A stretch of DNA of 64,000 nt, taken from the NCBI GenBank assembly GCA_030035585.1, contig CM057465.1, positions 6,919,001 through 6,983,000 on the forward strand. The letters are read 5' to 3'. The stretch is from Dugong dugon (lineage: Eukaryota > Chordata > Mammalia > Sirenia > Dugongidae). The position numbers and the translations under genes were made by a program. Within the stretch, counting starts at the first letter, position 1, and every line of letters starts with the position of its first letter. The notes below the pieces were generated by a model, which was not told the DNA's origin, ran no database searches, and was given only the letters and a program-made list of their open reading frames with translations. Shown here one piece after another: positions 22,393 through 33,848 of the stretch.

Positions 22393-23925
22393 AATGTCAA
22401 AGACAATGACAACAATGATGATGATAATGACAGTGCGGTGATGATGACAATGGATGATGATGATCACTGATAACAATGTCAGCGATGATGACGACAATAA
22501 CAACAATGACAACAGTGAAGATGATGGTGCTGATGACGATGATGATGACAGAGGACAATGATGATGATAATGACAGTGACGGTGATGATGACAAAGAGGA
22601 CAATGACGATGACAATGACAGTGATGGCAACGACAAAGAGGACAATGACGATGACAATGACGGCAACGGTGACGACGACAAAGAGGACAATGACAATGAC
22701 AGTGACGGTGACGATGACAAAGAGGACAATGAGAGGACAATGACGGTGACAAGGAGGACAATGACGATGACAATGACAGTGACGGTGACGACGACAAAGA
22801 GGACAATGACGACGGTGACAGTGACGGCGACGACGACAAAGAGGACAATGACGATGACAATGACGGCAACGGTGACGACGACAAAGAGGACAATGACAAT
22901 GACAGTGATGGTGACGACGACAAAGAGGACAATGAGATGACAATGACGGTGACGACAAGGAGGACAATGACGATGACAATGACAGTGACGGTGACGACGA
23001 CAAAGAGGACAATGACGATGACGGTGACAGTGACGGCGACGACGACAAAGAGGACAATGACGATGACAATGACGGTGACGGTGATGACGACAAAGAGGAC
23101 AATGAGATGACAATGACGGTGATGGTGACGACAAGGAGGACAATGACGATGACAATGACGGTGACAGTGACGACAAAAAGGACAATGACGACAATGACGG
23201 CGACGGTGACGATGACAGAGGACAATGACGATGACAGCGACGGCGGCGGCGACGGCAAAGAGGACAATGATGATGACGGCAACGGCGACGACAAAGAGGA
23301 CAATGACGATGACGATGATGGCGACGGCGACAGCAAAGAGGACAATGATGATGACGGCGACGGCGATGACAAAGAGGACAATGACGATGACGATGACGGC
23401 GACGGTGACGATGACAAAGAGGACAATGACGATGACGGCGACGGCGACAACAAAGAGGACGATGACGGTGACGGCGACGACAAAGAGGACAATGACGATG
23501 ACGATGACGGCAACGGCGACGACAAAGAGGACAATGACGATGACGATGATGGCGACGGCGACAGCAAAGAGGACAATGATGATGACGGCGACGGCGACGG
23601 CAAAGAGGACAATGATGATGACAGTGACGGCGACGACAAAGAGGACAATGACGATGACGGCGACGGCGACAACAAAGAGGACGATGACGGTGACGGCGAC
23701 GACAAAGAGGACAATGACGATGACGATGACGGCGACGGCGACGGCAAAGAGGACAATGACGATGACAATGACAATGACAGTGACGACAACAAAGAGGACA
23801 ATGGCAAAGATGATGACAATAATGATTCTAATAACACTACTAATGTTGATTGTTAACCATGACAAGGACAAAGATGACAATGGTGATGACAACCATGATG
23901 ACGACAAGGACAGCTAACATTCCTG
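22393..23925. repeat. GAC/GAT-rich minisatellite, about 1.5 kb
   Basis: Nearly the whole stretch is built of GAY, GGY and AAY triplets, punctuated by a fixed motif ACAAAGAGGACAATGA every 27-60 bp. A higher-order duplication is visible: a segment beginning GCGACGGCGACAGCAAAGAG at 23321 returns at about 23552, and GACAACAAAGAGGACGATGA at 23446 returns at 23668. Because no unit contains a stop in most phases, long frames exist on both strands (up to 518 codons on the minus strand, 249 Asp-rich codons on the plus strand). I regard these as a consequence of the triplet repeat, not genes. Confidence 0.95.
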
Positions 23926-23989
23926 GAACATTTATGGTGTTCTAAGTGCTGCCTAGAACACCTCACATGCGTGTGTCGTTGAGTCCCCA

Positions 23990-24140
23990 TAGCATTGCTC
24001 CTGATGTTTATTATCCTCATTTAACAAGGAAACTGAGAGCAAGAGGGGTTTGTCCAAGGACATGCACAGCTAGGCAGGAGCACCACAGGGATCTGCACCC
24101 AGTCCTGCTGACCCCGAGCTCACGTGTCTAACCACTGTGC
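23990..24140 (-). mobile_element. MIR SINE
   Basis: TTATTATCCTCATTTAACAA followed by GAAACTGAGAGC and GGACATGCACAGCTAGG is the reverse complement of the MIR core and tail. Confidence 0.75.
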
Positions 24141-26035
24141 TCTTCTGCCAACAGATGAAGCCTTGGGTTTCTTAAGCAGGGAGTGATGGGATAAAATAGG
24201 AGAAGATGAGCCCTTCTAGAAGGAGACTCTTGCACGGTGTGCCTGCTTCAGCGTTTCCTTCTTCGGATACATGCACCTGACAAGCTCCCGTTTTGACTCT
24301 TCTAAAATTAGGACTTCAAGCTGTGGCCCACATGTTGTCTGGGCATTAAATGGAGCTTCTTGGGGCCTCGTGGATGGGTGTGTCAAAGTCCGCGTGCCTC
24401 ACCAGGCTGGGCCCAGATCATGTCACGTGGAGGTGTCTGTGTTCTGTAGATCAGCCTGGGCGGTGGCTGCAGACTTCATTTTCTATCAGCCCCACTGACC
24501 CTCTCCTTCTGGGGCCTGCATCACCTCCCTCCCATCACCCAGGGGAGCTGGCATCACCAGCCTCGTTTTGTAGACCAGTGAGCCAGGCCACTTGCCTGTG
24601 GTCATGAAGGGTAAGTGGGAGTGGAACCCCTGCCTTTCCGACTCAAGGCCAGGACTAGGAGTCCACCTCTCGGGGCTCCCACCTGCACCAATGGGACACT
24701 GTCCCCTCCTCTTGTCATTCTGCCTCTCACACCCCAAGCCCCACAAAAGCACAGATCTGAGCCAGGCTTCCTTGTGCTCAAAGGCTCCCTATGGCTTCCT
24801 GTGAGAATGGCTATCTTCCCTACCCCGCCTTGGGAGGCAGTACAGGCGGATCTGCTGTGGGCTTGGGGGACATTCCTGACGCCTTCCTTATCGTGGGCTC
24901 CCCTTCATTTCTCATCAGGGCTATGAGACCTAGGGGGCCAAGGAAGGTGGGGGTGTGTATGTAGGGGAAAGGGCCAGGAGCCTGCCATAAGCCCAGACAA
25001 TGATTCCCGTGGGTGCCCCCCACGTGGCCCAACTCACAAGGAAGCTGTGCTGGGCTAGAGGCTGAGGGTGGTGTGGGAGTCCCCTCTGGGCCTCTGCCCT
25101 GGAAACCCGATGTGCTAACAGGGGATGGCTGAAGTTTGGAGACACTGGAGCTTAGACAAATGCCATTTCATAACAACTGATACCTTTAGAATAACGTCCA
25201 AATTCTTGGGCCATCCATGGTAAAACTCCAACACTCTTCCTTCCTTCTTTCCTCCTTTCCTTCAGAAGGGTCCCTCTGGCTGCCCTATGAGGAATGGATT
25301 GAAGGGGGATGAGAAAAGAAGCAGGGGGAGGGGGCAGTTATAATTATCCAGTGCAGGAGGAGGTTGTGAAGACAGATTCAATAGCTACCTTGGTACATAC
25401 CAGTACTGCTGATGCCGATCACGAAGGTGGGAAGACAGAGAAGAATCAGAAACCGGGGAGGGGAGGGGAAAGGTTACTTTCAGATGTGCTGGCCTTGGGC
25501 CCCTGCAGGACTTCCAAATGGAGCCAATGTTGGCAATTGGGTATGCGATGGTTTGAGAGCCATTGGCATATAACTGATAATGAAAGCCTGGGATGGAGGT
25601 GTGGTTACCTAGGGAGAGTGCAAAGGGTAAGGAGAGGAGAGGTTGAGCTCCAGGAGAGCCTGAGAAAGAACAAGAGTGTGGCAAGGAGGAAGGTAGGCCA
25701 CCAGGTCCCAAGTGAGGCAAGGTCTGCAGAGGGCCATTACTAGATGGAGATCATCCGTGTCGCCCTGAGAGCCATTTCAAGAAGAGGACACCAGGAGGAA
25801 GTGGGGGAAGAGTGAGTGGGGGCGAGACAAACAGACCAGGAGTGCATGCCCCACAGAACCACCCCCACCCCAACCATGAGCTCACCTTTCTGCCCACAAC
25901 CTGACCCTAGGATGGAAAGCTTCTTCTTCCCTCTGGTTTGGCGTCACATGTTTCCTCTATGAAACCTTCCCTGACATCCCCAAAAGATGCCACAGCCCTT
26001 CACAAATACCCTGGTCTTGGGCTCTCTTCAATTTC
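24141..26035. other. No feature recognised
   Basis: About 1.9 kb of moderately GC-rich unique DNA. Frames at 24350-25145 overlap on both strands and none has a recognisable domain. Confidence 0.55.
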
Positions 26036-27168
26036 TGCCTGCATAATCAGTAAAACACAGGTAAATATCTTTCTGGTATTCTCTGCTGTCAGCCAGGATC
26101 CATCTGACATCAGCAATGATATCCCTCATTCCATGTCCTCATCTGAAGCCAGCTTGAATTCCTGGCAGTTCCCTGTCAATGTATTGCTGCAACTGTTTTT
26201 GAATGATCTTCATCAAAATTTTACTTGTGTGTGATATTAATATATTGTTCGATAATTTCCGCATTCTGTTGGATCACTTTTCTTGGGAACGGGTACAAAT
26301 ATGGATCTCTTCCAGTTAGTTGGCCAGGTAGCTGTCTTCCAAATTTCTTGGCATAGACAAGTGAGCGCTTCCAGCGGTTCATCTGTTTGTTGAAACATCT
26401 CAATTGTATTCCATCAATTCCTGTAGCTGTGTTTGTCACCAATTCCTTCAGTGCAGCTTGGACCTCTTCCTTCAATACCATCAGTTCCTGATCATATGCT
26501 ACCTCCTGAAATGGCCGAACATCGACCAATTCTTTTTAGTGTACTGACTCTCTGTATTCCTTCAATCTTCTTTTGATGCTTCGTGTGTCATTCAATATTT
26601 TGCCCATAGAATCCTTTAAAACTGCAACTCGAGGCTTGATTTTTTTCTTCAGTTCTTTCAGCTTGAGAAACCCCAAGTGTGTTCTTCCCTTTTGGTTTGT
26701 CAACTCCAGGTCTTTGCACATTTCATTATAATACTTTTTCTCCTCTAGCCATCCTTGAAATCTTCTGTTCAGCTCTTTTATTTCATCATGTCTTCCTTTC
26801 ACTTTAGCTACTTGCCATTCAAGAGCAATTTTCGGAGTCTCTTCTGATACCCACTTTAGTCTTTTCTTTCTTTTTAATGACCTTTTGCTTTCTTCATGTA
26901 TGATATCCTTGATGTCATTCCACAACTCGTCTGGTCTTCAATCACTAGTGTTCAACACATCAAATCTATTCCTGAGATGGTCTCTAAATTCAGGTGGGAT
27001 ATACTCAACGTGGTACTTTGGCTCTCATGGACTTGTTCTAATTTTCTTCAACTTTAACTTGCATATGAGCAACTGATGGTCTGTTCCACAGTCGGCCTCT
27101 GGCCTTGTTCTGACTGATGATATTGAACTTTTCTATCGTCTCTTTCAACAGATGTAGTCGATTTGATT
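26036..27168 (-). mobile_element. RTE LINE, linker and N-terminal RT fragment
   Basis: Frames at 26925-26536 (ELNRRFQGWLEEKKYYNEMCKD region) and 26529-26221 (ending EIIEQYINITHK) give the linker and the beginning of RT. The unit matches 1-1150 of this window. It lacks both ends, and an MLT1-like LTR abuts at 27172. Confidence 0.85.
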
Positions 27169-27171
27169 CCT

Positions 27172-27577
27172 GTGCAGGTATACACTGCCATAACTAATCA
27201 CCACAAACTGGGTGGCTTAAAACAACAGATACTTATTCTCTTACAGTTCTGGAGGCCAGACTTCCAAATTCAAGGTGTCAGCAGAGCCACGCTCCTCCTG
27301 GAGGCTCTAGGAAGAATCCTTCCTTGCCTCTTCCAGCTTCTGGTATCACTGGCAATCCTTGGCATTCCTTGGCTTGTAGACATATTGCTCCATCACATGG
27401 CACCTCCCTGTGTGTCTATGTCTCTGTGTCCAAATTCCCTTCTTCTTATAAGGACACCAGTCATATTGGATTAGGGCCCACTCTAATCAAATATGATCTC
27501 ATCTTTCTAACTATATCTGCAGAGACTGCTTCCAGATAAGATCACATTCACAAGTTCTGGGTGGACATGGATTTTGG
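27172..27577 (-). mobile_element. MaLR (MLT1-like) LTR
   Basis: CTGCCATAACTAATCACCAC with GTGGCTTAAAACAACAG at the left is the reversed 3' end of an MLT1 LTR. CTTCTTATAAGGACACCAGT lies in the middle and the 5' end is near 27575. Confidence 0.8.
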
Positions 27578-27579
27578 GG

Positions 27580-28103
27580 GTGCTATTGATTGAATTGTGC
27601 CCCCAAAAGTGTGTAGCAACTTGGCTAGGCCATGATTCCCAGTATTGTGTGGTTTTCCATGACTTTGTGATCTGACGTGCTTGTCCTATGTGTTGTAAAT
27701 CCTAAGCTCTATGAAGTTAATGAAGCAGGATTAGAAGCAGTTATGTTAATGAGGCAGGACTCAATCTACAGGATTAGGTTGTATCTTTAGGCAATCTCTT
27801 TTGAGACATAAAAGAGAGAATCAAGTAGAGAGGAGAGGGACCTCATGCCACCAAGAAAGAAGCATTGGAAGTGGAGCACGTCCTTCCGGCTGGGGGTCCC
27901 TGTGCTGAGTAGCTCCTAGACCAGGGAAAGACTGATGAAAAGAACCTTCTCCCACAGCCAACAAAGACAGAAAACCTTCCCTTGGAGCTGGCACCTTGAA
28001 TTTGGACTTCTAGCCTGCTAGACTGTGAGAGAATAAATTCTCTGTATTGAAGCCACCCATTTGTGGTATTTCTGTTATAGCAGCAGTAGATGACTAAGAT
28101 GGG
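27580..28103 (+). mobile_element. MaLR-like solo LTR, family E
   Basis: Starts TGATTGAATTGTGCCCCCAA, has ACATAAAAGAGAGA (TATA-like) near 27815 and GAATAAATTCTCTG (polyadenylation-like) near 28032, and ends AGCAGTAGATGACTAAGA. Four copies are in this window (also 9110, 32762 and 35118). Confidence 0.75.
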
Positions 28104-28124
28104 GGACACTTATCTAACTTAGTA

Positions 28125-28225
28125 CAGGTTATAAGCTCCCCAGGTCAGGAGCTAGATTTCACCTTCTACAGGACTAGCACCCAGGAGGCATTCAGTAAAG
28201 ACCCGCTGGGTGGGTTGAGTCCTCA
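28125..28225 (+). mobile_element. L2 3' end
   Basis: TTATAAGCTCCCCAGGTCAG and CTAGCACCCAGGAGGCATTC then CAGTAAAGACC follow the L2 3' terminal order. Confidence 0.6.
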
Positions 28226-29590
28226 GAGGGATCCCAAGGGCAGAACTTGATGAACTAAAGGACAGCCTTGTTCACTGCATATACAGTTTGCGTTTCCAAT
28301 CGGGGCCGGACTAAAAAGTGTCAAGAAGGAAAAGATCCAAGTGAGCCTTGGTCAAAGACAGGTCTCAGGGGAGAAAGCATGTCCCCAGTGTCACAAAGTG
28401 ACCTTGTTTTAGGACTCTGACCACGAAGAGCTGTTGACTGGGTCAGGACTGTGAGGGTTTTATTTCTTGCAGGTGTGGCTGTGTCCTCAGGCCCAGAGTT
28501 CTATGTGACTAGAGCCTCTTACAGACTGTACCAGGTGGTAATTGTTGAGAAAACGGGGAAGCATTGTATAGCCAGCCTTCCGACATCTTCCTGGACCGCT
28601 AATCGGAAGCCTTGGGCCCTGCTGCTGGATCCTGGGAACCAGCCTTTCTCTCTCCCAGTTTTTTCCTCATTATCAGGAAGCCTCTCTCCCTGTTCTGGGC
28701 ACACAGTGACTCTCTCTGTTCTGCTCACGCATGGACTCTATATGGCATCTGATCAACCCCACTTATGTCTCTGTTCCTGGCAGCGAGGGAATAGGGTCTC
28801 TCAGCTGCAGCACAGAGCGGGGAGCGCAGACCATCAGCCCTGCATCAGCTGCGGGGAGTGACCTGCTGGCCATGGGGGACCTGCAGCTTCCAGGGATGCT
28901 GCCCGTGCTCGGTTTTTTTCTCTGTGTGAGTAGAGCGTTGTTCTACCCACTGCCTGTGGAGGAGTCTGCCTTTGTTGGTGACCCCAGGCCCTGGTTGACA
29001 GGGAGCCCCCTGGATGCCATGACACAGACACCTGGGTGTTCACCTGGATTGGCACATCCACATCTCGACACCATCAGAATGTGATCAGAGACTCAGAGGG
29101 TTGTGTGCATCGAGACCCCTGCTTGGTCTTGGGGGACAGTGCGAGTGGCCGATGTCCATCTCTCTTCTGTTTTCCATTGAAGATGACTTGCTGTGTGCCT
29201 AGGCAAGGCTGGGCACAGTCCCAGCCCTCGCTGCTCTCACTTCTTTGTTTCCTCCTTGTTAGCAGGGAGACAGTTATGGGGTGTGGGGTGGGGAGGGGGC
29301 AGCCAGGAGGTGGGGAGGGCAGTGGGCTTGGGGAATCCGAGAAGCTTGGTCTGAGCGAGGCAGGGCTGCCCATGGCCAAAGGGAGGGTGATTCTGCTTCC
29401 CTGGGCATCCTCGTGTTACAGACCAGAAACCGGGGCCTGGGAGGCGGAAAGCAGTGGGTGAGGTCACCGAGACAGCCAGTGCAGGGACAGGCGAGAGCAG
29501 TCACGCTGGGAGTCAGCTCCATCTGCCCTCGGGTATGTCCAGTGGTGGAAGGTATGTGTAGCCTTGAATCGGCAGAAGTGGGCATGGCTC
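28226..29590. other. No feature recognised
   Basis: Unique-looking DNA. Overlapping frames at 28451-29600 on both strands lack domains and I cannot support an exon. Confidence 0.55.
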
Positions 29591-29594
29591 TAGG

Positions 29595-29745
29595 CTGCAC
29601 CTCTTACCTGCCAGGGACCTTTGTCAAATCCTTTCACCTCTTTGAGCCTCAGCGTTCTCACCTGTGGAGGGAGGGTGATAGGACCCCACTGGCTTGGCCT
29701 CCCTCATAGGGTCCCCGTGAGCATCAAACCAAATGAGGTAGCTGG
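29595..29745 (+). mobile_element. MIR SINE
   Basis: AATCCTTTCACCTCTTTGAG followed by CCTCAGCGTTCTCACCTGTG and CCGTGAGCATCAAACC follows the MIR order. Confidence 0.7.
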
Positions 29746-29787
29746 GAAGTCCTCAGTGAGCCTTCTAACACTTGAGTAGGAAAGAGG

Positions 29788-30115
29788 GCAGTGGTGGCTT
29801 AGAGGTAGAATTCTCGCCTTCCATGCAGGAGGCCCAGGTTCAACTCCCGGCCAATGCACCTCATGCGCAGCCACCACCTGTCTGTCAGCGGAGGCTTGCG
29901 TGTCGCTGTGATGCTGAACAGTATTTAGCGGAGCTTCCAGACTAAGATGGACTAGGAAGAAAGGCCTGGCGATCTACTTCTGAAAATCAGCCAGTGAAAA
30001 TCCTATGGAGCACAACAGTCTGATCCACAGCTGATCACGGGGATGGCACAGGACCGGGCAGTATTTTGTTTCCTTGTGCATGGGGTCACCATGAGTCGGG
30101 GTCGACTCCACAAAA
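29788..30115 (+). mobile_element. AfroSINE form G with tRNA-Gly-like head
   Basis: Positions 29788-29858 fold like tRNA-Gly: acceptor arms GCAGTGG and CCAATGC with one mismatch, an A box (TGGCTTAGAGG), an anticodon stem-loop CTCGC-CTTCCAT with TCC in the anticodon position, and a B box (AGGTTCAACTC). No CCA or isolated tRNA gene context follows. Instead the sequence runs into the RTE 5' region (29890-29990) and then the RTE 3' end (30010-30110, GTCACCATGAGTCGGGGTCG). It is therefore a SINE with a Pol III-type promoter, not a tRNA gene. Confidence 0.85.
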
Positions 30116-30770
30116 CCCAGGCCATTCCCCAGGGATCGGTTGTGTGCCTGGGCCCACCTGGGACAGAGCGGGGCCTTTGCCCACCGGCTCCCCCGCTGTG
30201 GTGGCTAAACAGAGGAGGAGGAGGGCCAGATGCAAACGCTTGTTCCCAAGGGAAACGGGTGTCCCTGGCAAACTGGAGCGTTCTCCGCTGCTTTCAAGCG
30301 CACTGGGTCAAGGAGACCCAGGATGAGCGCCCAGGGAGCCGCTGGAGTGACAAGCATCTGTGGCCGACGAGTTAAAAAGCATCTAAATATTGTCCACGAT
30401 CGAAGCTCTTTCTCGGCGTTCGGGGATCGGGGGGCAGTGTGTACCACTTGAGAAATGCTCTTCTAAACAGCCTCAGCATCAACAAAGGCCGCATCCAGCA
30501 ACTCCTCAGGACTGAAATGTTTTGATTTCCGAGAAATTTGCAGAATGTGGACGGAAGAACTGACCATCTAGAACAAACACCTTTTCTTCTATGTGTCGAG
30601 TAGAAGCAGCCCCGTGCTTGGAGCCTGGCAGTGGGGGTTCCTGTCCCAGTTACTGTATAATCCTGGGCAGGTTTGAGACTCGATTTCCCAAGGTGCCAAG
30701 TGGGAACCATAATGTCAGCTCAGGGGAGATCCTGCAGGAGTTTGGCTAAAGAATTAAAAAATAATAAAAA
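30116..30770. other. No feature recognised
   Basis: Unique DNA with a slightly raised CpG content around 30270-30440. No repeat or exon is recognised. Confidence 0.5.
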
Positions 30771-30967
30771 CAAATGAGCTGCTGCTGAGTCGACTCCAAC
30801 ACACGGCCACACTCTGAGTTGTGTTAGAGTTGCGCTGTGCCCAGTGGTTGATTTTTCGGGAGTAGATCACCAGGCCTTTCTCCCAAGGCGCTTTTGGGTG
30901 GACTTGAACCTCCACCCTTTCAGTTAGCAGCTGAGAGCATTAACTGTTTTTACCACCTTGGGACTCC
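30771..30967 (-). mobile_element. AfroSINE form B
   Basis: Left end AATGAGCTGCTGCTGAGTCG, right end TTACCACCTTGGGACTC. It is back to back with the form A copy that follows. Confidence 0.85.
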
Positions 30968-31138
30968 TGGGGGCCCTGGTGGTGCAGTGGTTAAGAGCTC
31001 AGGCTGCTAACCAAGAGGTCAGCAGTTCAAACCCACCCATGGCTCCTTGGAAACTCTATGGGGCAGGTCTACGCTGTCTACAGGTCGCTACGGGTCGGAA
31101 TAGACTTGACGGCAACGAGTTTGGTTTGGTTTTGGTTT
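30968..31138 (+). mobile_element. AfroSINE form A
   Basis: GGGGGCCCTGGTGGTGCAGT start, B-box-like GGTCAGCAGTTCAAACCC, end CGGCAACGAGTTTGGTTTGG. Confidence 0.9.
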
Positions 31139-31328
31139 CAGAGGCTCCTGGTAAAGACAAAGTCCTTACAAACGCCCGTTTTGAGGGCAGGGACTCAGGA
31201 ATGCCTGGCCCATCTCTTGAGCCCACGTGATTCCAGCTCACGCCTTACAGGACAGATGAGCCCTTTGACTACCCAGGATTCAATAGCCCCTTCCTCCCAA
31301 AGAGGGAAATGGAGCTCACGTTTAACAA

Positions 31329-31487
31329 GGAGCCCTGGTGGCCCAGTGGTTAGGAGCTCAGCTGTTAACCAAAAGCTCAGCAGTTTGAATCCACCAAGCT
31401 GCTCCTTGGAAACCCTATGGGGCAATTCTGCTCTGTCCTGCAGGGTCGCTATGAGTCAGCAACGGATGTGCTTTTCCTTTTTGGTTT
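31329..31487 (+). mobile_element. AfroSINE form A
   Basis: GGAGCCCTGGTGGCCCAGTG start. The tail is changed to GTCAGCAACGGATGTGC, so the usual GACTCGACGGCAA is lost. Confidence 0.85.
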
Positions 31488-31554
31488 TATTACATACCAG
31501 GCACATTTAATTTGGTTTTACAGAAGCGGACTGGCCAGATCTACCACCTGATAC

Positions 31555-31741
31555 ACTGTTGTTGTTTTGCAGTCGAGTCAATTCCAGCTCATAGTGACCC
31601 CACAGAACAGAATAGAACGGCCCCCGTTGGGTTTCCTAGGCCGTAATCCTTATCGTAGCAGAGCGCCAAGCCTTTTCTCCCTTGGAGCCACTGGGTGGGC
31701 TCTAACTGCTGACATTTTGCTCAGCAGCGGGAGTGCTCAAG
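31555..31741 (-). mobile_element. AfroSINE form C
   Basis: Left end GTTGTTGTTTTGCAGTCGAG (reverse of the AACAAC tail), block GGGTTTCCTAGGCCGTAATC, and head remnants near CTCAGCAGCGGGAGTGCTC. Confidence 0.8.
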
Positions 31742-32545
31742 CACTGCCTCTGGAGGCTAGAAGTCCAAAATCAAGATGTCAGCAAGGCCAGCTCCTTCGG
31801 GAGGCCCTGAGGGAGAGACCGTCCCGTGCTGCAATCCTAGCTTCTGGTAGTTCTGGCAATCCTTGGCGTTCCTCGGCTTATGGACGCATCACTCCAGTCT
31901 CCGTGTCCATCTCCACATCTCTTCTTCCCTGTCTCCCTCTTGTGCCTTCTTAATAGGACACCAGCCATTGGAATCTGGGGTCTATCCTAAATCCAGGCTC
32001 ACTTCATCTCCAGATCCTTCACCAATCACGCTGCAAAGACCCTATAACCAAATAAGGTCACCTCCTGGGGTTCCAGGTGGACATGAGTTTTTTGGGGGGG
32101 CGCTATTTAACCCACTGCCTTGGTGGTGCAGTGATTAAGAGCTACGGCCGCTAACCAAAAGGTCGATAGTTCAGATCCAACACCGCTCCTTGAAAACTCT
32201 GTGGGGCAGTTCTACTCTAGCCTATAGGGTCACTGTGAGTCTGAATCGACTTGACAGCAATGGGTTTGGTTTGGTTTGGTTTGGGTTTTATTTAACTCCC
32301 TACAGTCCAGCCACTGGCCCCCTAAGACATATCCTTTCCGTGTGCAAAACCCGTTCACCCTATCCCCACATTCTCAAAAGTCTTACTCTTTCCAGCATCA
32401 ACTCTAAATCCAAAATCTCATTGAGCTATTGTCAACTCAAAATGCCCCAAATTTCATCATCTAAATCAGGTATGGGTGAGGCGCTGGGTAAAATTCCTCT
32501 CCATACATGGACCTGTGAAACAGGAAAAACTGGTTAAGTGTAAAA
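31742..32545 (-). mobile_element. MaLR LTR plus a piece of internal region, split by a SINE
   Basis: 31742-32107 is an MLT1-type LTR. 32287-32545 (CAGTCCAGCCACTGGCCCCC, CATATCCTTTCCGTGTGC, TCCAGCATCAACTCTAAATC) resembles non-coding internal MaLR sequence next to the LTR. No retroviral protein frame is present. The SINE at 32108 lies between them and is flanked by TATTTAAC on both sides. Confidence 0.65.
32112..32285 (+). mobile_element. AfroSINE form A
   Basis: From CTGCCTTGGTGGTGCAGTGA to GACAGCAATGGGTTTGG with three GGTTT tail units. The short direct repeat TATTTAAC (32104-32111 and 32290-32297) is its target duplication. Confidence 0.9.
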
Positions 32546-32761
32546 TGGACCAGTTCCCACATAATGCTTCTTCTCTTCCTTGGGTGCATGACATCGCATA
32601 GCCTGATACCATCTAGAGAATATTAAACAGGAGAATGGACTGTAAATAACTGAAGAACGACCTAGCATCTCTCCTCTCATCTCTTTTCATAAAGAAAAGT
32701 TCCTCCCTCTACTAAATATAACGCAGAGAATGTATCCACTCTTGTTCATCCTGAATAATTG

Positions 32762-33275
32762 CCATGGATTGAGTTGTGTCCCCCAAAAATATCTGTGTCG
32801 ACTTGGCTAGTCCATGATTCCCAGTACTGCGTGATTGTCCACCATTTTGTTATCTGATGTGATTTTCCTCTGTGTTGTAAATCCTACCTCTATGATATTA
32901 ATGAGGTAGGATCAGTGGCAGTGTTAATGAGGCAGGACTCAATCTACAGGATTAGGTTGTGCCTTAAACCAATCTCTTTTGAGATATAAAAGAGAGAAGT
33001 GAACAGAGAGACATGGGGACCTCATACCACCAAGAAAGCAACGCCGGGAGCAGAAAGAATCCTTTGGATCCAAGGTTCCGGTGCTGAGAAGCCCCTAGAC
33101 CAGGGAAAGATTGATGACAAGGGCCTTCCTCCAGAGCTGACAGAAAGAGAAAGCCTTCGCCTGGAGCTGGCACCCTGAATTCGGACTTCTAGCTTCCTTG
33201 ACTGTGATAGAATAAATTTCTCTGTGTTAAAGCCATCCACTTGAGTTATTTCTGTTATAGCAGCACTAAATGACC
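32762..33275 (+). mobile_element. MaLR-like solo LTR, family E
   Basis: ATGGATTGAGTTGTGTCCCC start, GATATAAAAGAGAGAAG near 32980, GAATAAATTTCTCTG near 33210, end AGCACTAAATGACCAAGA. Nearly collinear with 27580-28103. Confidence 0.8.
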
Positions 33276-33499
33276 AAGACAATTATTTTAAAAACCCTGG
33301 AATATGATTCTCCCTTTAAAATGTTCCACCTTCTGCTTTGGGGATACTCCTCAAATTCTGAGCACAGTCTCAGAGTCTGGCTCTAACATCCGTCCGAGTG
33401 GTAATTCAGTTGTCCTTGTGGTAGGAACCAAGGATAGTAAGACCCCCCTTCTCCTAAAGAAGACCTGCTCCATCCCCACACCCAGCCTGTTCCGGAGAC

Positions 33500-33640
33500 T
33501 TGGGATGGAGGAAGTGTGGTGGGTTAGCGCGTGCAGCTCAAGTCCTGGCTCTACCCTCACTAGTTTTGGGGTTGGGTGAGATATTTAACCTTTGTGTACC
33601 GTGGAGATGATAGTTGTACCTGCCTCGCCTCGCCGGTTCC
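33500..33640 (+). mobile_element. MIR SINE, diverged
   Basis: AGCTCAAGTCCTGGCTCTAC and TGAGATATTTAACCTTTGTG keep the MIR core order. Confidence 0.55.
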
Positions 33641-33803
33641 CTGACTCATCCTTCCCTTTGTCTGTCTATATGTATTGGCTGGATGGCAGCTGGTGGTGAT
33701 GAACTATAAAAAGAGAGAATGGACGAGATGAGCTTCTAATTTTTGGAGTTTAATTGGATTAAACTGGCAGGGTCTGGCTCCATCTGACTTTGCCTATCAT
33801 TGG

Positions 33804-33847
<44 letters not shown>
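33804..33847. repeat. TG dinucleotide microsatellite
   Basis: An uninterrupted run of about 22 TG units. Confidence 0.95.

Positions 33848-33848
<1 letters not shown>

Noticed and set aside
23107-23856. 249-codon acidic Asp/Gly-rich frame as a gene
   Set aside because: All other frames through the repeat are also open over long stretches, there is no start context, splice site or flanking coding sequence, and the composition follows directly from the triplet repeat.
22351-23907. 518-codon minus-strand frame as a membrane protein
   Set aside because: It is the complement of the same GAC/GAT repeat. The apparent hydrophobic runs (VIVIV, LFVVAV) come from GTC/ATC/GTT codons of the repeat.
29788-29858. 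Functional tRNA-Gly gene
   Set aside because: It has mismatches in the acceptor and T stems and is followed by RTE-derived SINE sequence, not by a Pol III terminator. A second copy (62231-62300) has the same body.
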